A stretch of 64,000 nt of DNA from an uncultured Actinomycetes bacterium (GCA_903860745.1 CAIORQ010000001.1:51112-115111), one strand, 5' to 3'. Numbered from the stretch's first letter, positions 1-10,103 are shown. The notes: generated from the sequence alone by a model not told the origin. A program made the numbers and translations.

Positions 1-2024
1 AACGCGACCGCGGCTTTCATCGACGCGGCGCTCGGCGTCACGAACTTGCCCGCCGTGGTCTCGAGGGCGGCGGCCTGCAAGCCGTAGCGATAGTCGTCGG
101 CCAGTGGCGTGATCCCGATCATGAAGCGGTGCCCCACCGTTTGGCGCCCCTCGGCGACCAGCTTCTCACCGAGGGTGGTGCCGTCGATCTGCGAGCACAC
201 CGTCGTCGAATTGGCGATGGCGAACTGCATCGAGGTCGAGACGTCCTCGAGCGACGCCAGCGGCGCCGAGACGAGGGGCAGGTAGGGCACCGGGCTGTTG
301 AAGAGACAGTCGTTGTTGTCGGACTTGTAGAACGTGGTCGGCTCGAAGGTCGACAGCAGGGGCCAGACGTTCACCGGCAGCTTGATCCCCTTGTAGGCCG
401 GGTTCACCACCATGCCGTAGGGGTCGGGCTTGCCGTTGAGCCACGCGCGCGCCGTCGGGTCGGCGTTGATGTAGCTGGTGAGGGCCTCCATGACGTCGGA
501 GTCGCTGGAGATCGCCATCAACTCCGACGCGGCCTCGGTCGCCGCCACCCCCTTGGCGACCCCGGGGTTGAGCTTGATGAACTCGGGATCGAGGGTGATG
601 TTGAGGGGATTGTGCGACAGGGCCGGGTACTCCTCCTGGATCGGGAGCACGGCGGGGTAGGACTCGGTCAACAGCTTCGCGAGGAGCAACGGGGTGAGAC
701 GCAGACGTCGATACGGTTGGCCGTTGGCCCCATCGATCTTGTAGGAGATGGAGAAGCCCGTCACCGCCACGGGTGCGTTAACGACCGGTCGTCCATAGCC
801 CCCGGGTTCGTAGAAGGACGTGAACGCCGCCTCGGACTGGCTGGTAGCCAGGAGCGACCGCGATTCGGGTTCGCCGGTCTGCACGTGGGTGAAGGTGAAG
901 AGTTTCGGGTTCAGGCAGAAGTAGGGCTCCCACTGACCCGTCGCCTGCACCATCAATTCCGAGCCGTAGACGTCGACGATGCTCTTGTTGGACACCACCG
1001 AGCAGGCGTTGGCCGAGGTCGCGAAGCTGAGGGGCACCGAGATTCGATTCCGCCAGTTCGACGCGCTCCACCAGAGGCTCCCGCTGACCGCGAGGTCCTC
1101 CTGCCCCTGGGGCACGACCAGTTGGCCCGGCTTGAAGGCTCCGGTGGCCTCGCAGTTGGCGACGTCCGCGGCGATGGTCGCGGCGGGCAATCCCGAGGTG
1201 GCCTCGAGCGACGGGTCGCAGCTGATGCCCATGATCGGGACGGCCACCAGGGAACACGCCACCCCTTGCTGGCACCCCAATGAGGCGTTCTCGGCCGAGG
1301 TGAACACGTCGAACTGTGACGTGCCCTTTCCGTCCAGTCCGGTGACGCCGAAGGTCTCGTTGCTCGGAAAGTTCGACCCGCCCACGCTCTGTGATTCCGG
1401 CGGCTGACCGCCACAGCCCTGGGTCCCGCCGTAGTACTCGGTACCGTTGGCGGCGATGAAGGGCACCCAGTGCTGGGTGGGTGCTCCCTTGCCCAGACAG
1501 GCGAAGGGGATCGGCGTCGGCGCGTCGGCCACCTGGGCCTGGTCGGCGCTGGAGGCGAACTGGTCCAGTCGAAAGGGGGGGAAGGTCGAGTCGTAGGAGT
1601 CCTGGTAGTGCTCGCTCCAGTCCTGGGTCCAACAGGTCTCGGGGCTCAAGCGCTCGCTCAGCGGCGCCGACGTCGAATCGACGCCACGGCACTCCAAGAG
1701 GACGAAGGGGTACTCCTCCTGCTGAGCGTCGATGGAGTTCTGATCGGCGATCACTCCGCCGGTGGGGTGGGCCCCCGACCACGAGACGTCGATCTCCTGA
1801 CGACCACGGAGATCGGTCGTCGGCGAGACGGTCAAGGTCACGGTGCGCTTGTCCACGACCTGCTCGACCCCGTTGACCAGGTCCTCGCGCAGGATGGTCG
1901 CGGTCTTGGTGACCGCCCCCGCACTCGCGTCAGTCGAGGCGTGCGAGGTCCCCGCGACCCCGAGGAGTCCCGAGATCGACGTGGCGGCGATCACCGCGGC
2001 GGCGAGGAGACGACGAGGGATCAC
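1..2024 (-). CDS. PstS-like substrate-binding protein, large secreted form (3' end outside window)
   Basis: The minus-strand frame is open from a GTG at 2024 to the window edge, about 674 codons. The GTG overlaps the stop of the upstream pstS by 4 bp (GTGA), so the two are translationally coupled. Residues 1-30 are a signal peptide ending near GTSHAS. A long extracellular region follows with paired cysteines. From about residue 400 it resembles large actinobacterial PstS-like proteins, with the stretch FSISYKIDG and then RLTPLLLAKLLTESYP. Its position as last visible gene of a pst operon supports a role in ligand capture at the cell surface. The C-terminus is missing, so any membrane anchor cannot be judged. 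The substrate (phosphate or another oxyanion) is inferred from context only. Confidence 0.75.
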   Translation of the reverse strand, partial: MIPRRLLAAAVIAATSISGLLGVAGTSHASTDASAGAVTKTATILREDLVNGVEQVVDKRTVTLTVSPTTDLRGRQEIDVSWSGAHPTGGVIADQNSIDAQQEEYPFVLLECRGVDSTSAPLSERLSPETCWTQDWSEHYQDSYDSTFPPFRLDQFASSADQAQVADAPTPIPFACLGKGAPTQHWVPFIAANGTEYYGGTQGCGGQPPESQSVGGSNFPSNETFGVTGLDGKGTSQFDVFTSAENASLGCQQGVACSLVAVPIMGISCDPSLEATSGLPAATIAADVANCEATGAFKPGQLVVPQGQEDLAVSGSLWWSASNWRNRISVPLSFATSANACSVVSNKSIVDVYGSELMVQATGQWEPYFCLNPKLFTFTHVQTGEPESRSLLATSQSEAAFTSFYEPGGYGRPVVNAPVAVTGFSISYKIDGANGQPYRRLRLTPLLLAKLLTESYPAVLPIQEEYPALSHNPLNITLDPEFIKLNPGVAKGVAATEAASELMAISSDSDVMEALTSYINADPTARAWLNGKPDPYGMVVNPAYKGIKLPVNVWPLLSTFEPTTFYKSDNNDCLFNSPVPYLPLVSAPLASLEDVSTSMQFAIANSTTVCSQIDGTTLGEKLVAEGRQTVGHRFMIGITPLADDYRYGLQAAALETTAGKFVTPSAASMKAAVA

Positions 2025-3751
2025 GAGCGACGTCGCCTCCGCAGACGTAGCGCCACGGCGGGCGGCACGATCAACAGGGCCAAGAGGGCCAGGACGGCCA
2101 GGGGGGCGAGGTCCGCCGTCGCGCTCGAGGTGTTTTCGACGCCGAGGGACTCAGCGACCCCCGAAGCGCCCGACGGTCCCAGGACCTGACCGGTCGAGGG
2201 GTCCGAGCCCGTTGTCGATCCGCCCGTCCCGGCCGGCAGCGTCGTGGTGGTGGTGGTGGGCGACGTCGTGGTGGTCGTCCCTCCCCCACCGCCCGGCGTC
2301 GCGGTGGTGGTGGTAACACCGCCCGGCGACGTCGTGGTGGTCGTCCCTCCCCCCCCGCCTGGCGTGGTCGTGGTCGTGGTGTGGCCCGAACCGCCCGTCG
2401 TCGTGGTCGTCTCGGGCGTCGCGGTCGTCGTCGTGGTCACCGGCACGGTCGTCGTGGTCGTCGTCTGGCCCGAGGAGCACGGTCCCGCGCCGACCTTGTC
2501 ACAGGACAGGGGCATCGGAGCGATCTGCGCGAGGTAGTTCGCGCTGGGGTGCCCCTCGACGAAGGTGGGATTGCCACAGGTGAGGATGCTGCGCTGGGTG
2601 AGGTCGATGTTGGGGTCGGCCGATTTCAGTTTGGCGATCTGGCCGAAGCCCGCCTCCACCAGGTTCACCGGCAGCGGGGAGTACCCGATGGGTCCGATTT
2701 CGCGTTGTCCCTGACAGATCGCGTAGTACTCGAAGTCGGCGATGGACTGGCGCTTGGCCGTGGTGATGTTGGTCTCGGGCGACGGATACGCGCCGGTGGG
2801 CTCGATCATGTACACGTAGGAGGAGAGCGGATAGGTGCGCGGGTCGCTGTCCACGTAGACGTTGTTCAGGTTCTGCAACAAGTAGTCCGGCGAAGACGGG
2901 TCCATGTTGATCTGGGCCTTCTCCAGGGCGACCGCGACGTTGTACTGGGTCGGCAACGTGTAGTAGCCCGCGGAGTTGAGCATCTTGACCACGGGGAAGT
3001 TCACGCTCAGGGCGTAGGAGTACTCGACGTAGCCGATCGAGCCGTTGGCCGAGCTCGAGGCGATGTAGTTCATCGCGGCGTTCGAGCCGTTCTGGGCGAT
3101 CTGGTTCCCCTGGCGTGGGAAGTACTCGGTCATCCCGGTGTTGGGGGAGAACTTGTTCCAGATCGACGGGTACTCCGTCGCGAAGTAGCGCGTCAGCTGG
3201 GCGGTGGCGCCCGATCCCTCGGACTGGACCACCGGCGTGATCGGCAGCGACGGCAATGCCTGTCCGTTGTTGTCCTTGGTGATCTCCGGGTCGTCCCAAT
3301 TGGTGATCTGGTTGGTGAAGATCTTGGTCAAGGTCTCACCCGACAGGCGCAGGTCGCGCACCTGGTGCCCGTTCAAGGTGATGTGGTACGGGAAGGAGGT
3401 GCCACCGGCGGCGATCGGCAGATAGGCGTAGTTGCGGCCGTTGGAGGTGTCCGAGACGCCGGTGACCGGGTCGACCCCCTGGTAGCCGATCGAGGTCACC
3501 GAGAAGTCCGAGGTCTTGTTGGCGAAGTCCTGTCGGCCCTGGGCGTCGCCGTCGGGGGTGTAGACGACCTGGATCCCCTGGGAGGCGACGTCGGCGACCC
3601 ACTGGTTCACCGCGTTGGCGGCCCAGCTCGAGCCCGAGCCCTGGATGAGGGCGTGGGAGTCGGCGGCTCCCGAGGGCGTGGCCCCCGCGAGCAGCGCGCT
3701 CGCCAGGAGTGCGCCCACGGTGAGGCCCTTGAGTAGGTGGTGGCGGATCAT
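2021..3751 (-). CDS. pstS: PstS-type phosphate-binding protein with Thr/Gly stalk and C-terminal membrane anchor
   Basis: This 576-residue protein has a signal peptide (1-29) and a PstS-type start (GSGSSWAANAVNQW) leading a periplasmic-binding fold to about residue 430. The usual R..SGT ligand loop appears as SEGSGAT, a conservative variant. Residues about 433-530 are a low-complexity Thr/Gly/Pro stalk. A hydrophobic segment (LAPLAVLALLALLIVPPAVA) and an Arg-rich tail follow, which predicts a protein anchored by its C-terminus rather than a lipoprotein. The start ATG overlaps the pstA stop by 4 bp. Role: delivery of phosphate to the PstCA permease encoded just upstream. The family call is strong; specificity for phosphate is by family and context. 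Confidence 0.88.
   Translation of the reverse strand: MIRHHLLKGLTVGALLASALLAGATPSGAADSHALIQGSGSSWAANAVNQWVADVASQGIQVVYTPDGDAQGRQDFANKTSDFSVTSIGYQGVDPVTGVSDTSNGRNYAYLPIAAGGTSFPYHITLNGHQVRDLRLSGETLTKIFTNQITNWDDPEITKDNNGQALPSLPITPVVQSEGSGATAQLTRYFATEYPSIWNKFSPNTGMTEYFPRQGNQIAQNGSNAAMNYIASSSANGSIGYVEYSYALSVNFPVVKMLNSAGYYTLPTQYNVAVALEKAQINMDPSSPDYLLQNLNNVYVDSDPRTYPLSSYVYMIEPTGAYPSPETNITTAKRQSIADFEYYAICQGQREIGPIGYSPLPVNLVEAGFGQIAKLKSADPNIDLTQRSILTCGNPTFVEGHPSANYLAQIAPMPLSCDKVGAGPCSSGQTTTTTTVPVTTTTTATPETTTTTGGSGHTTTTTTPGGGGGTTTTTSPGGVTTTTATPGGGGGTTTTTSPTTTTTTLPAGTGGSTTGSDPSTGQVLGPSGASGVAESLGVENTSSATADLAPLAVLALLALLIVPPAVALRLRRRRRS
2240..2475 (-). repeat. Low-complexity Thr/Gly-coding tract (stalk of PstS)
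   Basis: Imperfect tandem repeats on the minus strand encode runs of Thr separated by Pro-Gly-Gly-Gly blocks inside the pstS gene. It encodes an extended, probably glycosylatable stalk. It creates spurious open frames on the other strand and is a likely site of length variation between strains. Confidence 0.85.
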
Positions 3752-4854
3752 CGCGGGGCTCCCTTGTCGCGTGAGAGGAATCGGGTGACCACGAAGAGCA
3801 CGACGACCATGGCCAGCAGGACACTGGCGGCGCCGAAGGCGCGCGTGACGGCGGACGGTTCGTGGGTGGTGTAGGAGGTGTAGATGTACAGCGGCAACGA
3901 GTTCATCGGATTGGTGACCGGGTTGAAGTTCAAGAAGCTCGACGCCCCCGACGTGATCAGGGGCACCGCGGTCTCGCCGATGCCGCGCGCGACCGCCAGG
4001 ATGGTCGCCGTGGCCAGCCCCGCGCGCGCACTGGGCAGTACGACCTTGTAGACCGTGCGCCAGTGGGTGGCCCCCAGGGCCTCACTGGCCTCGCGCAATC
4101 CGTTCGGCACGACGCGAAGCGCCACCTCGGAGGCGCGCGCGATGATCGGCACCATCGTCACCGCCATGGCCAGCGACACCGCGAGACCCGTCTTGGGCAT
4201 CCCGACGTAGACGATGAGCACGACGTAGACGAAGAGACCGGCGAGGATCTCGGGCAGTGCGGTCATCGCCTCGACCACGGTGCGCACCGACTGGCTCCAG
4301 CGTCCGCCCACCTCGCTCAGGTACACCGCCGTACCGATCCCCAGGGGAACCGACGCGATCACCGCGATCGCCACCTCGATGACCGTGCCCACGATGGCGT
4401 GCAGGATCCCCCCTTGACTCAACGGCGCCGTCGGGCTCACCCCCGTCATGTCGTGGGTGAAGAAGTTGAGGTGGACGTAGGCGTGGAACCCTTGGGCGAA
4501 GGTGTAGACCACCGTCGAGAGCAGGGCCCCCACGACGATGGAGGCGGCCAGGTACAGCGTGACGGTCACCAGTCGTTCGATCACGACCTTGCGCGAGTTG
4601 GCCATGCGCAGCACCGTGGCGTAGACCACGACGAAAGCGGCGTACCAGCACACCAGGTACCCCAGCACGCCACTCAGGTTCAACAGGTGCTCGTAGATAA
4701 GGGTGACCAGCGCGAAGGAGGCGAGGAGGGCGCCGACCAGGCTCGTCCAGTCGTCGGGGGTGAGACGGCGGATCTTTCGCGGCGTGCGCGCAACGCGCGC
4801 GACGGGCGCATCGGAGGCCGCGACCGCGTCACCGGGCTCGTGCAGGGTCGTCAT
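3748..4854 (-). CDS. pstA: Phosphate ABC transporter permease PstA
   Basis: The protein has 368 residues and about six membrane helices. It has a soluble N-terminal stretch of about 35 residues rich in Arg/Lys (RTPRKIRRLTPDDW). The EAA-type cytoplasmic loop is clear (EASEALGATHWRTVYKVVLPSARAGLATA), followed by a GIGETAPL-like element (RGIGETAVPLI), both typical of PstA. It partners with PstC to form the membrane channel energised by PstB. It starts 2 nt after the pstC stop and overlaps pstS by 4 bp, so it belongs to the same transcript. No phoU gene is found in this cluster. Confidence 0.93.
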   Translation of the reverse strand: MTTLHEPGDAVAASDAPVARVARTPRKIRRLTPDDWTSLVGALLASFALVTLIYEHLLNLSGVLGYLVCWYAAFVVVYATVLRMANSRKVVIERLVTVTLYLAASIVVGALLSTVVYTFAQGFHAYVHLNFFTHDMTGVSPTAPLSQGGILHAIVGTVIEVAIAVIASVPLGIGTAVYLSEVGGRWSQSVRTVVEAMTALPEILAGLFVYVVLIVYVGMPKTGLAVSLAMAVTMVPIIARASEVALRVVPNGLREASEALGATHWRTVYKVVLPSARAGLATATILAVARGIGETAVPLITSGASSFLNFNPVTNPMNSLPLYIYTSYTTHEPSAVTRAFGAASVLLAMVVVLFVVTRFLSRDKGAPR

Positions 4855-4856
4855 GG

Positions 4857-5870
4857 TCAGATCTCCGTGGCGGCGCCGCTGCGCGAGCGTCGGATGACGA
4901 TGGCGGCACCGTAGTTGACCGCCAGGGTGATGAGGAAGAGGACGAAGCCCGCCGTCAACAGCGCCGAGAGCTGGGCCTTGGTCGCGTTGCCGAAGTTCCC
5001 GGCGATGAGCGCCGAGACCGTCTGACCGCCGGCTTCGAGGACGTGGAAATTGATCCCGTAGGCGGGCGAGATGATCACCAGCACCGCGGCGGTCTCACCC
5101 AGGGCCCGTCCCAGGGCCAGCATCGTCCCACCGATGATGCCACCCTTGGCGAAGGGCAGCACCACCGTGCGCACCACTCCCCACCGGGTGGCGCCCAGGG
5201 CCATCGCCGCTTCTCGTTCGCCCAGCGGCGTGAGGTCGAACACCGACCTCATCACCGCGCAGGCCAGGGGGATCGCCATCATCGACACCGCGAGGCCCAC
5301 GATGAAGACCGAACTGGTGTAACGCGACTGTTGCCAGACCGCGGCGTTGGGATCGGTGTCGACGTGGAACAAGAAGAACCAGCCGAAGTGCTGGCTCAGC
5401 CAGCGCGAGAGGTCCATCGCCTTGGGCTGGAGGAGGAAGAAGCCCCACAGACCGTAGATGATGCTCGGCACCGCAGCCATCAGGTCGATCGCGGAGATGA
5501 GCGAGCTCTTGATCCGACGCGGCGCGAAGTCCGAGATGAACAGGGCGAACATGATCGCCAGCGGAAAGGCCACGCAGACGGCCACGAAGGCCACCTCGGC
5601 CGTACCCACGAGCACCGAGGCGATACCGATCTTGTCGATCTCGGGTTGCCACTGCGTGCCGGTGAAGAAGGCCAGGCCGTAGTGGCTCAGCGTGGGGATC
5701 GACTGCTCGCCGAGGAACAGGCCAATGGCCCCCGTCAAGACGAGGGTCGAGAGCCCAATCAGTGTCGAGGCCTTGTGGAAGATCCGGTCCGATCTCTCGA
5801 AGCCGGGGTCGAGTTGTCGGGACACACGTGACTGACGTGGCTCCAGGGTCTCTGGAGTCGAAGTGCTCAC
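4857..5870 (-). CDS. pstC: Phosphate ABC transporter permease PstC
   Basis: This 337-residue inner-membrane permease carries the PstC hallmarks: an N-terminal helix, the segment [15 protein letters not shown], the EAA loop ([26 protein letters not shown]) and [12 protein letters not shown]. The GTG start overlaps the pstB stop by 4 bp, with a GGAGG ribosome-binding sequence about 12 nt upstream. It forms the PstCA channel. The extracellular loop between residues about 140 and 175 is long and carries charged residues, as in other actinobacterial PstC. Confidence 0.93.
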   Translation of the reverse strand: MSTSTPETLEPRQSRVSRQLDPGFERSDRIFHKASTLIGLSTLVLTGAIGLFLGEQSIPTLSHYGLAFFTGTQWQPEIDKIGIASVLVGTAEVAFVAVCVAFPLAIMFALFISDFAPRRIKSSLISAIDLMAAVPSIIYGLWGFFLLQPKAMDLSRWLSQHFGWFFLFHVDTDPNAAVWQQSRYTSSVFIVGLAVSMMAIPLACAVMRSVFDLTPLGEREAAMALGATRWGVVRTVVLPFAKGGIIGGTMLALGRALGETAAVLVIISPAYGINFHVLEAGGQTVSALIAGNFGNATKAQLSALLTAGFVLFLITLAVNYGAAIVIRRSRSGAATEI

Positions 5871-6679
5871 CCAAAGCCTCCACTCACGTAGTCGGCGGTT
5901 CGCGGGTCCTGCGGTGCCGAGAACAGTTGGTCGGTCGATCCCTGTTCGACGATGCCCCCGGGCTCACCCGGCTCGGCGAGGAAGAAGGCGGACCACTGCG
6001 AGACGCGCACCGCCTGGGCCAGGTTGTGGGTCACGATCACGATCGTCATCGTCTTGCCGAGTTCACGGATCGTGTCCTCGATCCAGCGCGTCGACATGGG
6101 GTCGAGAGCCGAGCAGGGCTCGTCCATCAACAGCACGTCCGGCTTGTTCGCCAGGGCCCGCGCGATGCACAGGCGCTGCTGTTGACCGCCGGAGAGGGCC
6201 GAACCCGACGTCTCCAAGCGGTCCTTCACCTCGTTCCACAACCCGGCCCGCGTGAGCGATTCCTCGACGAGGGTCTCGCGGTCGTGTCGGCTGATCCGCG
6301 TTCCGGTGAGGACGAGTCCGGCCGTGACGTTGTCGGCGATCGACATGGCGGGGAAGGGGTTCGGCTTCTGGAAGACGATGCCGATCCGCTGGCGAACCGA
6401 GGTCACCCGATGTCCGGGGGCGTAGATGTCCTCTCCGTTGAGCAGGACCTCACCGGCCATCTGGGCGCCGGGAACCGCCTCGTGCATACGGTTGAGCACC
6501 CGCAGGAACGTGGACTTGCCACAACCCGACGGACCGATCAACGCCGTCACCGTTGCCGGCTGCATGCGCAGGTTGACGTTGTCGATCACCAGGCTCGACC
6601 CGAACCACGCCGCCACGTCCACCGCCTCCAAGGAGGCGGCCGCCGTCACGGGGCTGCCTTCGATCATCGTTGACGTCAT
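5867..6679 (-). CDS. pstB: Phosphate ABC transporter ATP-binding protein PstB
   Basis: This is a cytoplasmic ABC ATPase of 270 residues from the chosen start. Walker A is GPSGCGKST, the signature is [15 protein letters not shown] and Walker B is [14 protein letters not shown]. The long PstB-type ending ([25 protein letters not shown]) is present. I prefer the ATG at 6679 because a strong GGAGGA sequence precedes it at about 6-bp spacing. An in-frame GTG at 6709 overlaps the upstream stop by 4 bp and would add 10 residues. It powers PstC/PstA and lies in the overlapping operon. Confidence 0.93.
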   Translation of the reverse strand: MTSTMIEGSPVTAAASLEAVDVAAWFGSSLVIDNVNLRMQPATVTALIGPSGCGKSTFLRVLNRMHEAVPGAQMAGEVLLNGEDIYAPGHRVTSVRQRIGIVFQKPNPFPAMSIADNVTAGLVLTGTRISRHDRETLVEESLTRAGLWNEVKDRLETSGSALSGGQQQRLCIARALANKPDVLLMDEPCSALDPMSTRWIEDTIRELGKTMTIVIVTHNLAQAVRVSQWSAFFLAEPGEPGGIVEQGSTDQLFSAPQDPRTADYVSGGFG

Positions 6680-6705
6680 GACTTCCTCCTCCGTCATCAC
6701 CGCGC

Positions 6706-8172
6706 TCACTGCTTCACCGTCACCTTCACCGTGGCGGATGTGGCGACCTTGTAATCGGCCCCGGTCGAGGGGGCGAAGACGGCCTTGAGGACGTGGTGAG
6801 CCACGCTCAGCGACTTGGTGACCAGCACCGCGCGGCCCTTGGCGACCTTGACCGACGCGAGTTTCTTGGTCCCGTCGAAGAAGGAGACCGAACCGCCGGC
6901 CCGCGAGGGCGAGAGCGACGCCGTCAACGTGACGGCGGCCCCCTTCGTCACGACACCCTTGGACGCCTTGAGGGCGATCTTCGTGGCGACCGCCTTGAGC
7001 GTGTAGGAGCTCGTCGCCGACGTCGAGGAGGAATAGTCCACGGCCGTCGCGGGCGTGAACACGGCCTTGAGTTGCTGGACCCCGCCCGGCAGGGCCGTGG
7101 TGGAGTACACCGCCTGACCCGAGAACGGCACCTCCGAGGTCAATTGCGTGTTGCCGTCATAGAAGGCCACCGAACCCGCGGCACTCGAGGGCGAGACCGT
7201 CGCGGTGATGGTCACCGAGGAACCGTAGCTGGCACTGGCGGGCGAGACGTTCAGTTTGGTCGTCGTCGCCACGGGGGTGACATCGAAATTCACCACCGGG
7301 GAGTCGGAGGACGTGTACGCCCCGGTGTTGGAGGGCACGAACTCAGCCGTCAGCGCCTGTGAACCACCGGGCAGGTTCGCCGTGTCCAGGCTCGCCGTGC
7401 CGTTGACCACGGGCGCACTGCCGATCGTGGTAGTGCCGTCAACGAAGTTGACCGATCCCACCGCTGTCGAGGGTGTCACCGTGGCCTTCAGAGTGACGGT
7501 CGACGTGAAGGGCGAACTGCTCGTCGGCGTCGTCGACAGACTGGTGGTGGTCGTCACCTGGGCACCCAATGAGTACTCGACGGACCAGGTCGAGCCCGTC
7601 ACCACGATGTCGGCGGAGTCGTAGGTCGTGGTCGCGGACTTGCCGGCCACCGAGGTCTTCAAACGAAGCTGGTAGACCCCCTGGTACCCCGCGGTCTTCG
7701 AGTTGTTGGGGAAATTGGCCTCGAGGTTGGCGATGGTGAGGTCGTTGCTCTGGCCGGTGACCACCGGCGTCCCCGCGGGAAGGCTCTGGATCGCCGACGG
7801 CGCGGAGTTGTTCGGGTACGTCGTGGCTCCGGAGAGGAGGTCGCCGCTCCAACTTCCCGGGGCCTGGCCGTTGACCGGGAGATAGCCGAAGAGCGTCGCC
7901 TTGGTGTCGCCGGAGCGGATGACGGTGGTTCCAGCCACGTAGGCGGCGATCGGCGAGTCAGTGATCGAGCCCCCCGTGATGACGTTGCCCGCGGCGTCGT
8001 AGAAGACGAGACCGCCCACCGAGTTGGCGTCGGGCTCCCAGGGCGGAACGGTTGCGGCTCCGCTGGGTGAGGCGGCGCTCACGTTGCCGACGACGGTGAC
8101 GACGCCAATCGCACCGACGCTCATCAGCAGCGAGAGGATCGCAGAGGTTGAACGACGCAGGAATGAATTCAT
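6706..8172 (-). CDS. Secreted Ig-repeat surface protein with shared N-terminal domain
   Basis: This 488-residue exported protein has a signal peptide (about 1-40). Residues about 42-200 form a domain shared with the products of 8176-9090 and 10306-12081; its core is [16 protein letters not shown], then [11 protein letters not shown] and a closing [10 protein letters not shown]. Three bacterial Ig-like (group 3) repeats of about 90 residues follow, each with a GSV.F.DG motif and an L.AVF.P element, and the protein ends at a Lys-rich strand. There is no sortase motif or membrane anchor. It sits directly before pstB (4-bp overlap if pstB starts at the GTG at 6709). Function is unknown; an adhesive or scaffolding surface role is inferred. 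Confidence 0.82.
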   Translation of the reverse strand: MNSFLRRSTSAILSLLMSVGAIGVVTVVGNVSAASPSGAATVPPWEPDANSVGGLVFYDAAGNVITGGSITDSPIAAYVAGTTVIRSGDTKATLFGYLPVNGQAPGSWSGDLLSGATTYPNNSAPSAIQSLPAGTPVVTGQSNDLTIANLEANFPNNSKTAGYQGVYQLRLKTSVAGKSATTTYDSADIVVTGSTWSVEYSLGAQVTTTTSLSTTPTSSSPFTSTVTLKATVTPSTAVGSVNFVDGTTTIGSAPVVNGTASLDTANLPGGSQALTAEFVPSNTGAYTSSDSPVVNFDVTPVATTTKLNVSPASASYGSSVTITATVSPSSAAGSVAFYDGNTQLTSEVPFSGQAVYSTTALPGGVQQLKAVFTPATAVDYSSSTSATSSYTLKAVATKIALKASKGVVTKGAAVTLTASLSPSRAGGSVSFFDGTKKLASVKVAKGRAVLVTKSLSVAHHVLKAVFAPSTGADYKVATSATVKVTVKQ

Positions 8173-8175
8173 TGG

Positions 8176-9090
8176 TTAGGGCCTTTCTGGTTCAGAGGTT
8201 TCATCGGAAGCGACTTTGACGCGAGAACGACGGCCGAGCAGGAACGCGACGATGACGAGCACGGCGGCGCCGATGCTGATCCACCACCACTTCGCCGTGG
8301 ACCTCGACGAACCCGTGGGGAGCGCTGTCGAAGTGGTCGTGGTCGTGGTCGGTCCCGTGGTGGTGGACGTCGTGGAGACCGACGTGGAGGTGGTGGTGGA
8401 GCCGAGGGTGGTGGTGGAGCGTGCGACCGTGGTGGACGTGGTGGACGTGGTGGAGCCGGTGGTCGCCGGCGACGTGGTCGATGTCGTGTGCGACCCGATC
8501 GTGGTCGTCGGCAGGAGGATGGTCTCGATAGAGATGGCCCGGCCGGCGTGACAATTGACCACGCCACCATCAAGGGCGTGCCAGGTCGAACCGGTCACCT
8601 GGATGTCGAGGGTCGGGTAATGACGCGAGTAGACGGGCTCGTCGGAAGTATCGAGGTAGAGGCGCAACTGAACCAGTCCGTCCCAGCGAGGTGGGAAATC
8701 ACGAACGAAGTTCGCCAGGGACATGTCGCCGGTGGTTGCCGCCGCCATGGGATGTGACGGATTGGAGTACCGCGAGGAAGCCGTCAGCGCCTCACCACTC
8801 CACAGACCCGGGTCTTCGCCGTTGATCGGCTGGTAGGCGACCAGGACGGCGGTTCGGTAGCTGTTGTTGTAGGGCGCCACGGCGGGCTGGGTCGACACCA
8901 CTCGCCAGGCGAAGGGAACGGTCGCCGTCGAACCACTAGTGACCTGCTGGCCGGCCTCGTCGCAGATCCCGAGGTAGCCCTGGGCCGCCGGGTCCTGAAA
9001 GGGGGCCGACGCCGCGTGGGCGGGTGTCGCCAGCAAGGCCGCCACGGCCAGGGAGGCCAGCGAGACGATGGTCCATGCGCGAGGCCTCAC
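8176..9090 (-). CDS. Membrane-anchored surface protein with shared domain and Ser/Thr stalk
   Basis: The real frame starts at a GTG at 9090 that overlaps the upstream stop by 4 bp, giving 304 residues; a longer open frame exists but is a read-through artefact. A signal peptide ends at AHAASA. Residues about 30-200 carry a diverged copy of the domain seen in the two Ig-repeat proteins (YQPINGEDPGLWSGEALT, then GLVQLRLYLDTS, ending DIQVTGSTWHAL). A Thr/Ser-rich stalk of about 70 residues follows, then a WWWISIGAAVLVIVAFLLG helix and a short charged tail. It is thus a stalked protein tethered to the membrane. No enzymatic motif is visible and the function is unknown. Confidence 0.8.
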   Translation of the reverse strand: MRPRAWTIVSLASLAVAALLATPAHAASAPFQDPAAQGYLGICDEAGQQVTSGSTATVPFAWRVVSTQPAVAPYNNSYRTAVLVAYQPINGEDPGLWSGEALTASSRYSNPSHPMAAATTGDMSLANFVRDFPPRWDGLVQLRLYLDTSDEPVYSRHYPTLDIQVTGSTWHALDGGVVNCHAGRAISIETILLPTTTIGSHTTSTTSPATTGSTTSTTSTTVARSTTTLGSTTTSTSVSTTSTTTGPTTTTTTSTALPTGSSRSTAKWWWISIGAAVLVIVAFLLGRRSRVKVASDETSEPERP

Positions 9091-10103
9091 GCCGCACTCC
9101 CGTCGGTCGGCTCCGTCGCCGCCAGCGCACGAGCTCGGCGGCGGCGCAACTCCCACCAGGCCAGGGCGATCAGGATCAACACGAGAAGGACACCCAACCA
9201 CGGCACCGTCAACACCCATGCGGAGGCGCTCGCCGAGACGCTCTGACGCAGACCCTGGACGGTGACCAGGGAGCCCGAGGCTCGAACCACGACATGGGTC
9301 ACGAACTGCGGCCACAGGCCCGGGATCGTGGCGGACTCGCTCAAGACCGTCCCGGGCAGGACAATTGGGTTGACCTTCAAGGTCGCGCTGGCGTGGTCGG
9401 CGATCGGACCGCTGGCACTCACCCGCTGGCCGAGCGACACGTTGACGTTGCCGATGTTCTCCACCTGGTAGGACACGTGCAGAACGTCGTGCTGCCAGGG
9501 CTCGAGTCCACCGCTGACCGAAGCATGCAGGTTCATGATTCGCAGTCCGGTGCGTGTCGCTCCGGCCACCATCACGTAGAGACGGACCCCGACTCGCTGG
9601 TCCAGGACGATCCTCTTGCCTGACTTGTCGGTTCCCACCACCCGGAGGCTGGCGAGGATGGCGCCCACGTGATCGCCGGGCGAGGCATTGTCCGGGACGC
9701 GCAAGACGAAGGGAAGGACACTGTGCGAGGGTCCGTCGGCGCCCGCCGGTGCCAAGGTCACCGACTCGTGTGACCGGTCGAAGTGCACCCACGCCCCCAC
9801 CCCGACCGACTTCTGGGTTGGCAGGAGGAGTCCGAAGCCACCGCTGGACGCCTGGACCGCGTCGGCGGCGTAGACGCCCAAGGTCAGGGGTGACGCGGAA
9901 TAGTTGAAGATCTCGACCGAGTCGGCCACGCTGGCCCCCTCGGTCACCCCGAAGGTGAAGTCCGGGGCGGCGATGGCCGATCCGAGAGGTGTGGGTAAGA
10001 TCCCGAAGGTGAGACGACTCGTCGCGGCCCCGGCGGCTGGCGCGACAGCGAGGAGTGCTGCGACCACGGACGCCACCAGAGACACGGCGAAAGTGCGGCT
10101 CAT
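9087..10103 (-). CDS. DUF916-type (WxL-system) membrane protein
   Basis: The frame is open to 10286, but the ATG at 10103 is preceded by AAGGAGA and begins a good signal peptide (MSRTFAVSLVASVVAALLAVAPAAGA as two short blocks), so it is the likely start (338 residues). The extracellular part matches the layout of DUF916 proteins: an N-terminal beta domain with VEIFNYSASPLTLGVYAADA, then VLPFVLRVPDNASPGDHVGAI and a second beta domain. A C-terminal helix (VPWLGVLLVLILIALAWW) and an Arg-rich tail follow. In Firmicutes, DUF916 proteins bind peptidoglycan and work with WxL proteins. First gene of an eight-gene overlapping operon that continues into pstBCA. Confidence 0.8.
   Translation of the reverse strand: MSRTFAVSLVASVVAALLAVAPAAGAATSRLTFGILPTPLGSAIAAPDFTFGVTEGASVADSVEIFNYSASPLTLGVYAADAVQASSGGFGLLLPTQKSVGVGAWVHFDRSHESVTLAPAGADGPSHSVLPFVLRVPDNASPGDHVGAILASLRVVGTDKSGKRIVLDQRVGVRLYVMVAGATRTGLRIMNLHASVSGGLEPWQHDVLHVSYQVENIGNVNVSLGQRVSASGPIADHASATLKVNPIVLPGTVLSESATIPGLWPQFVTHVVVRASGSLVTVQGLRQSVSASASAWVLTVPWLGVLLVLILIALAWWELRRRRARALAATEPTDGSAA

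Noticed and set aside
2240..2475. Regular repeats considered as a CRISPR array
   Set aside because: Units are imperfect, without unique spacers of constant length, and code in frame for a Thr/Gly stalk.
8176..9792. Long minus-strand frame of 538 codons
   Set aside because: The upstream part is out of frame with the DUF916 gene; the real protein starts at the GTG at 9090 with a signal peptide.
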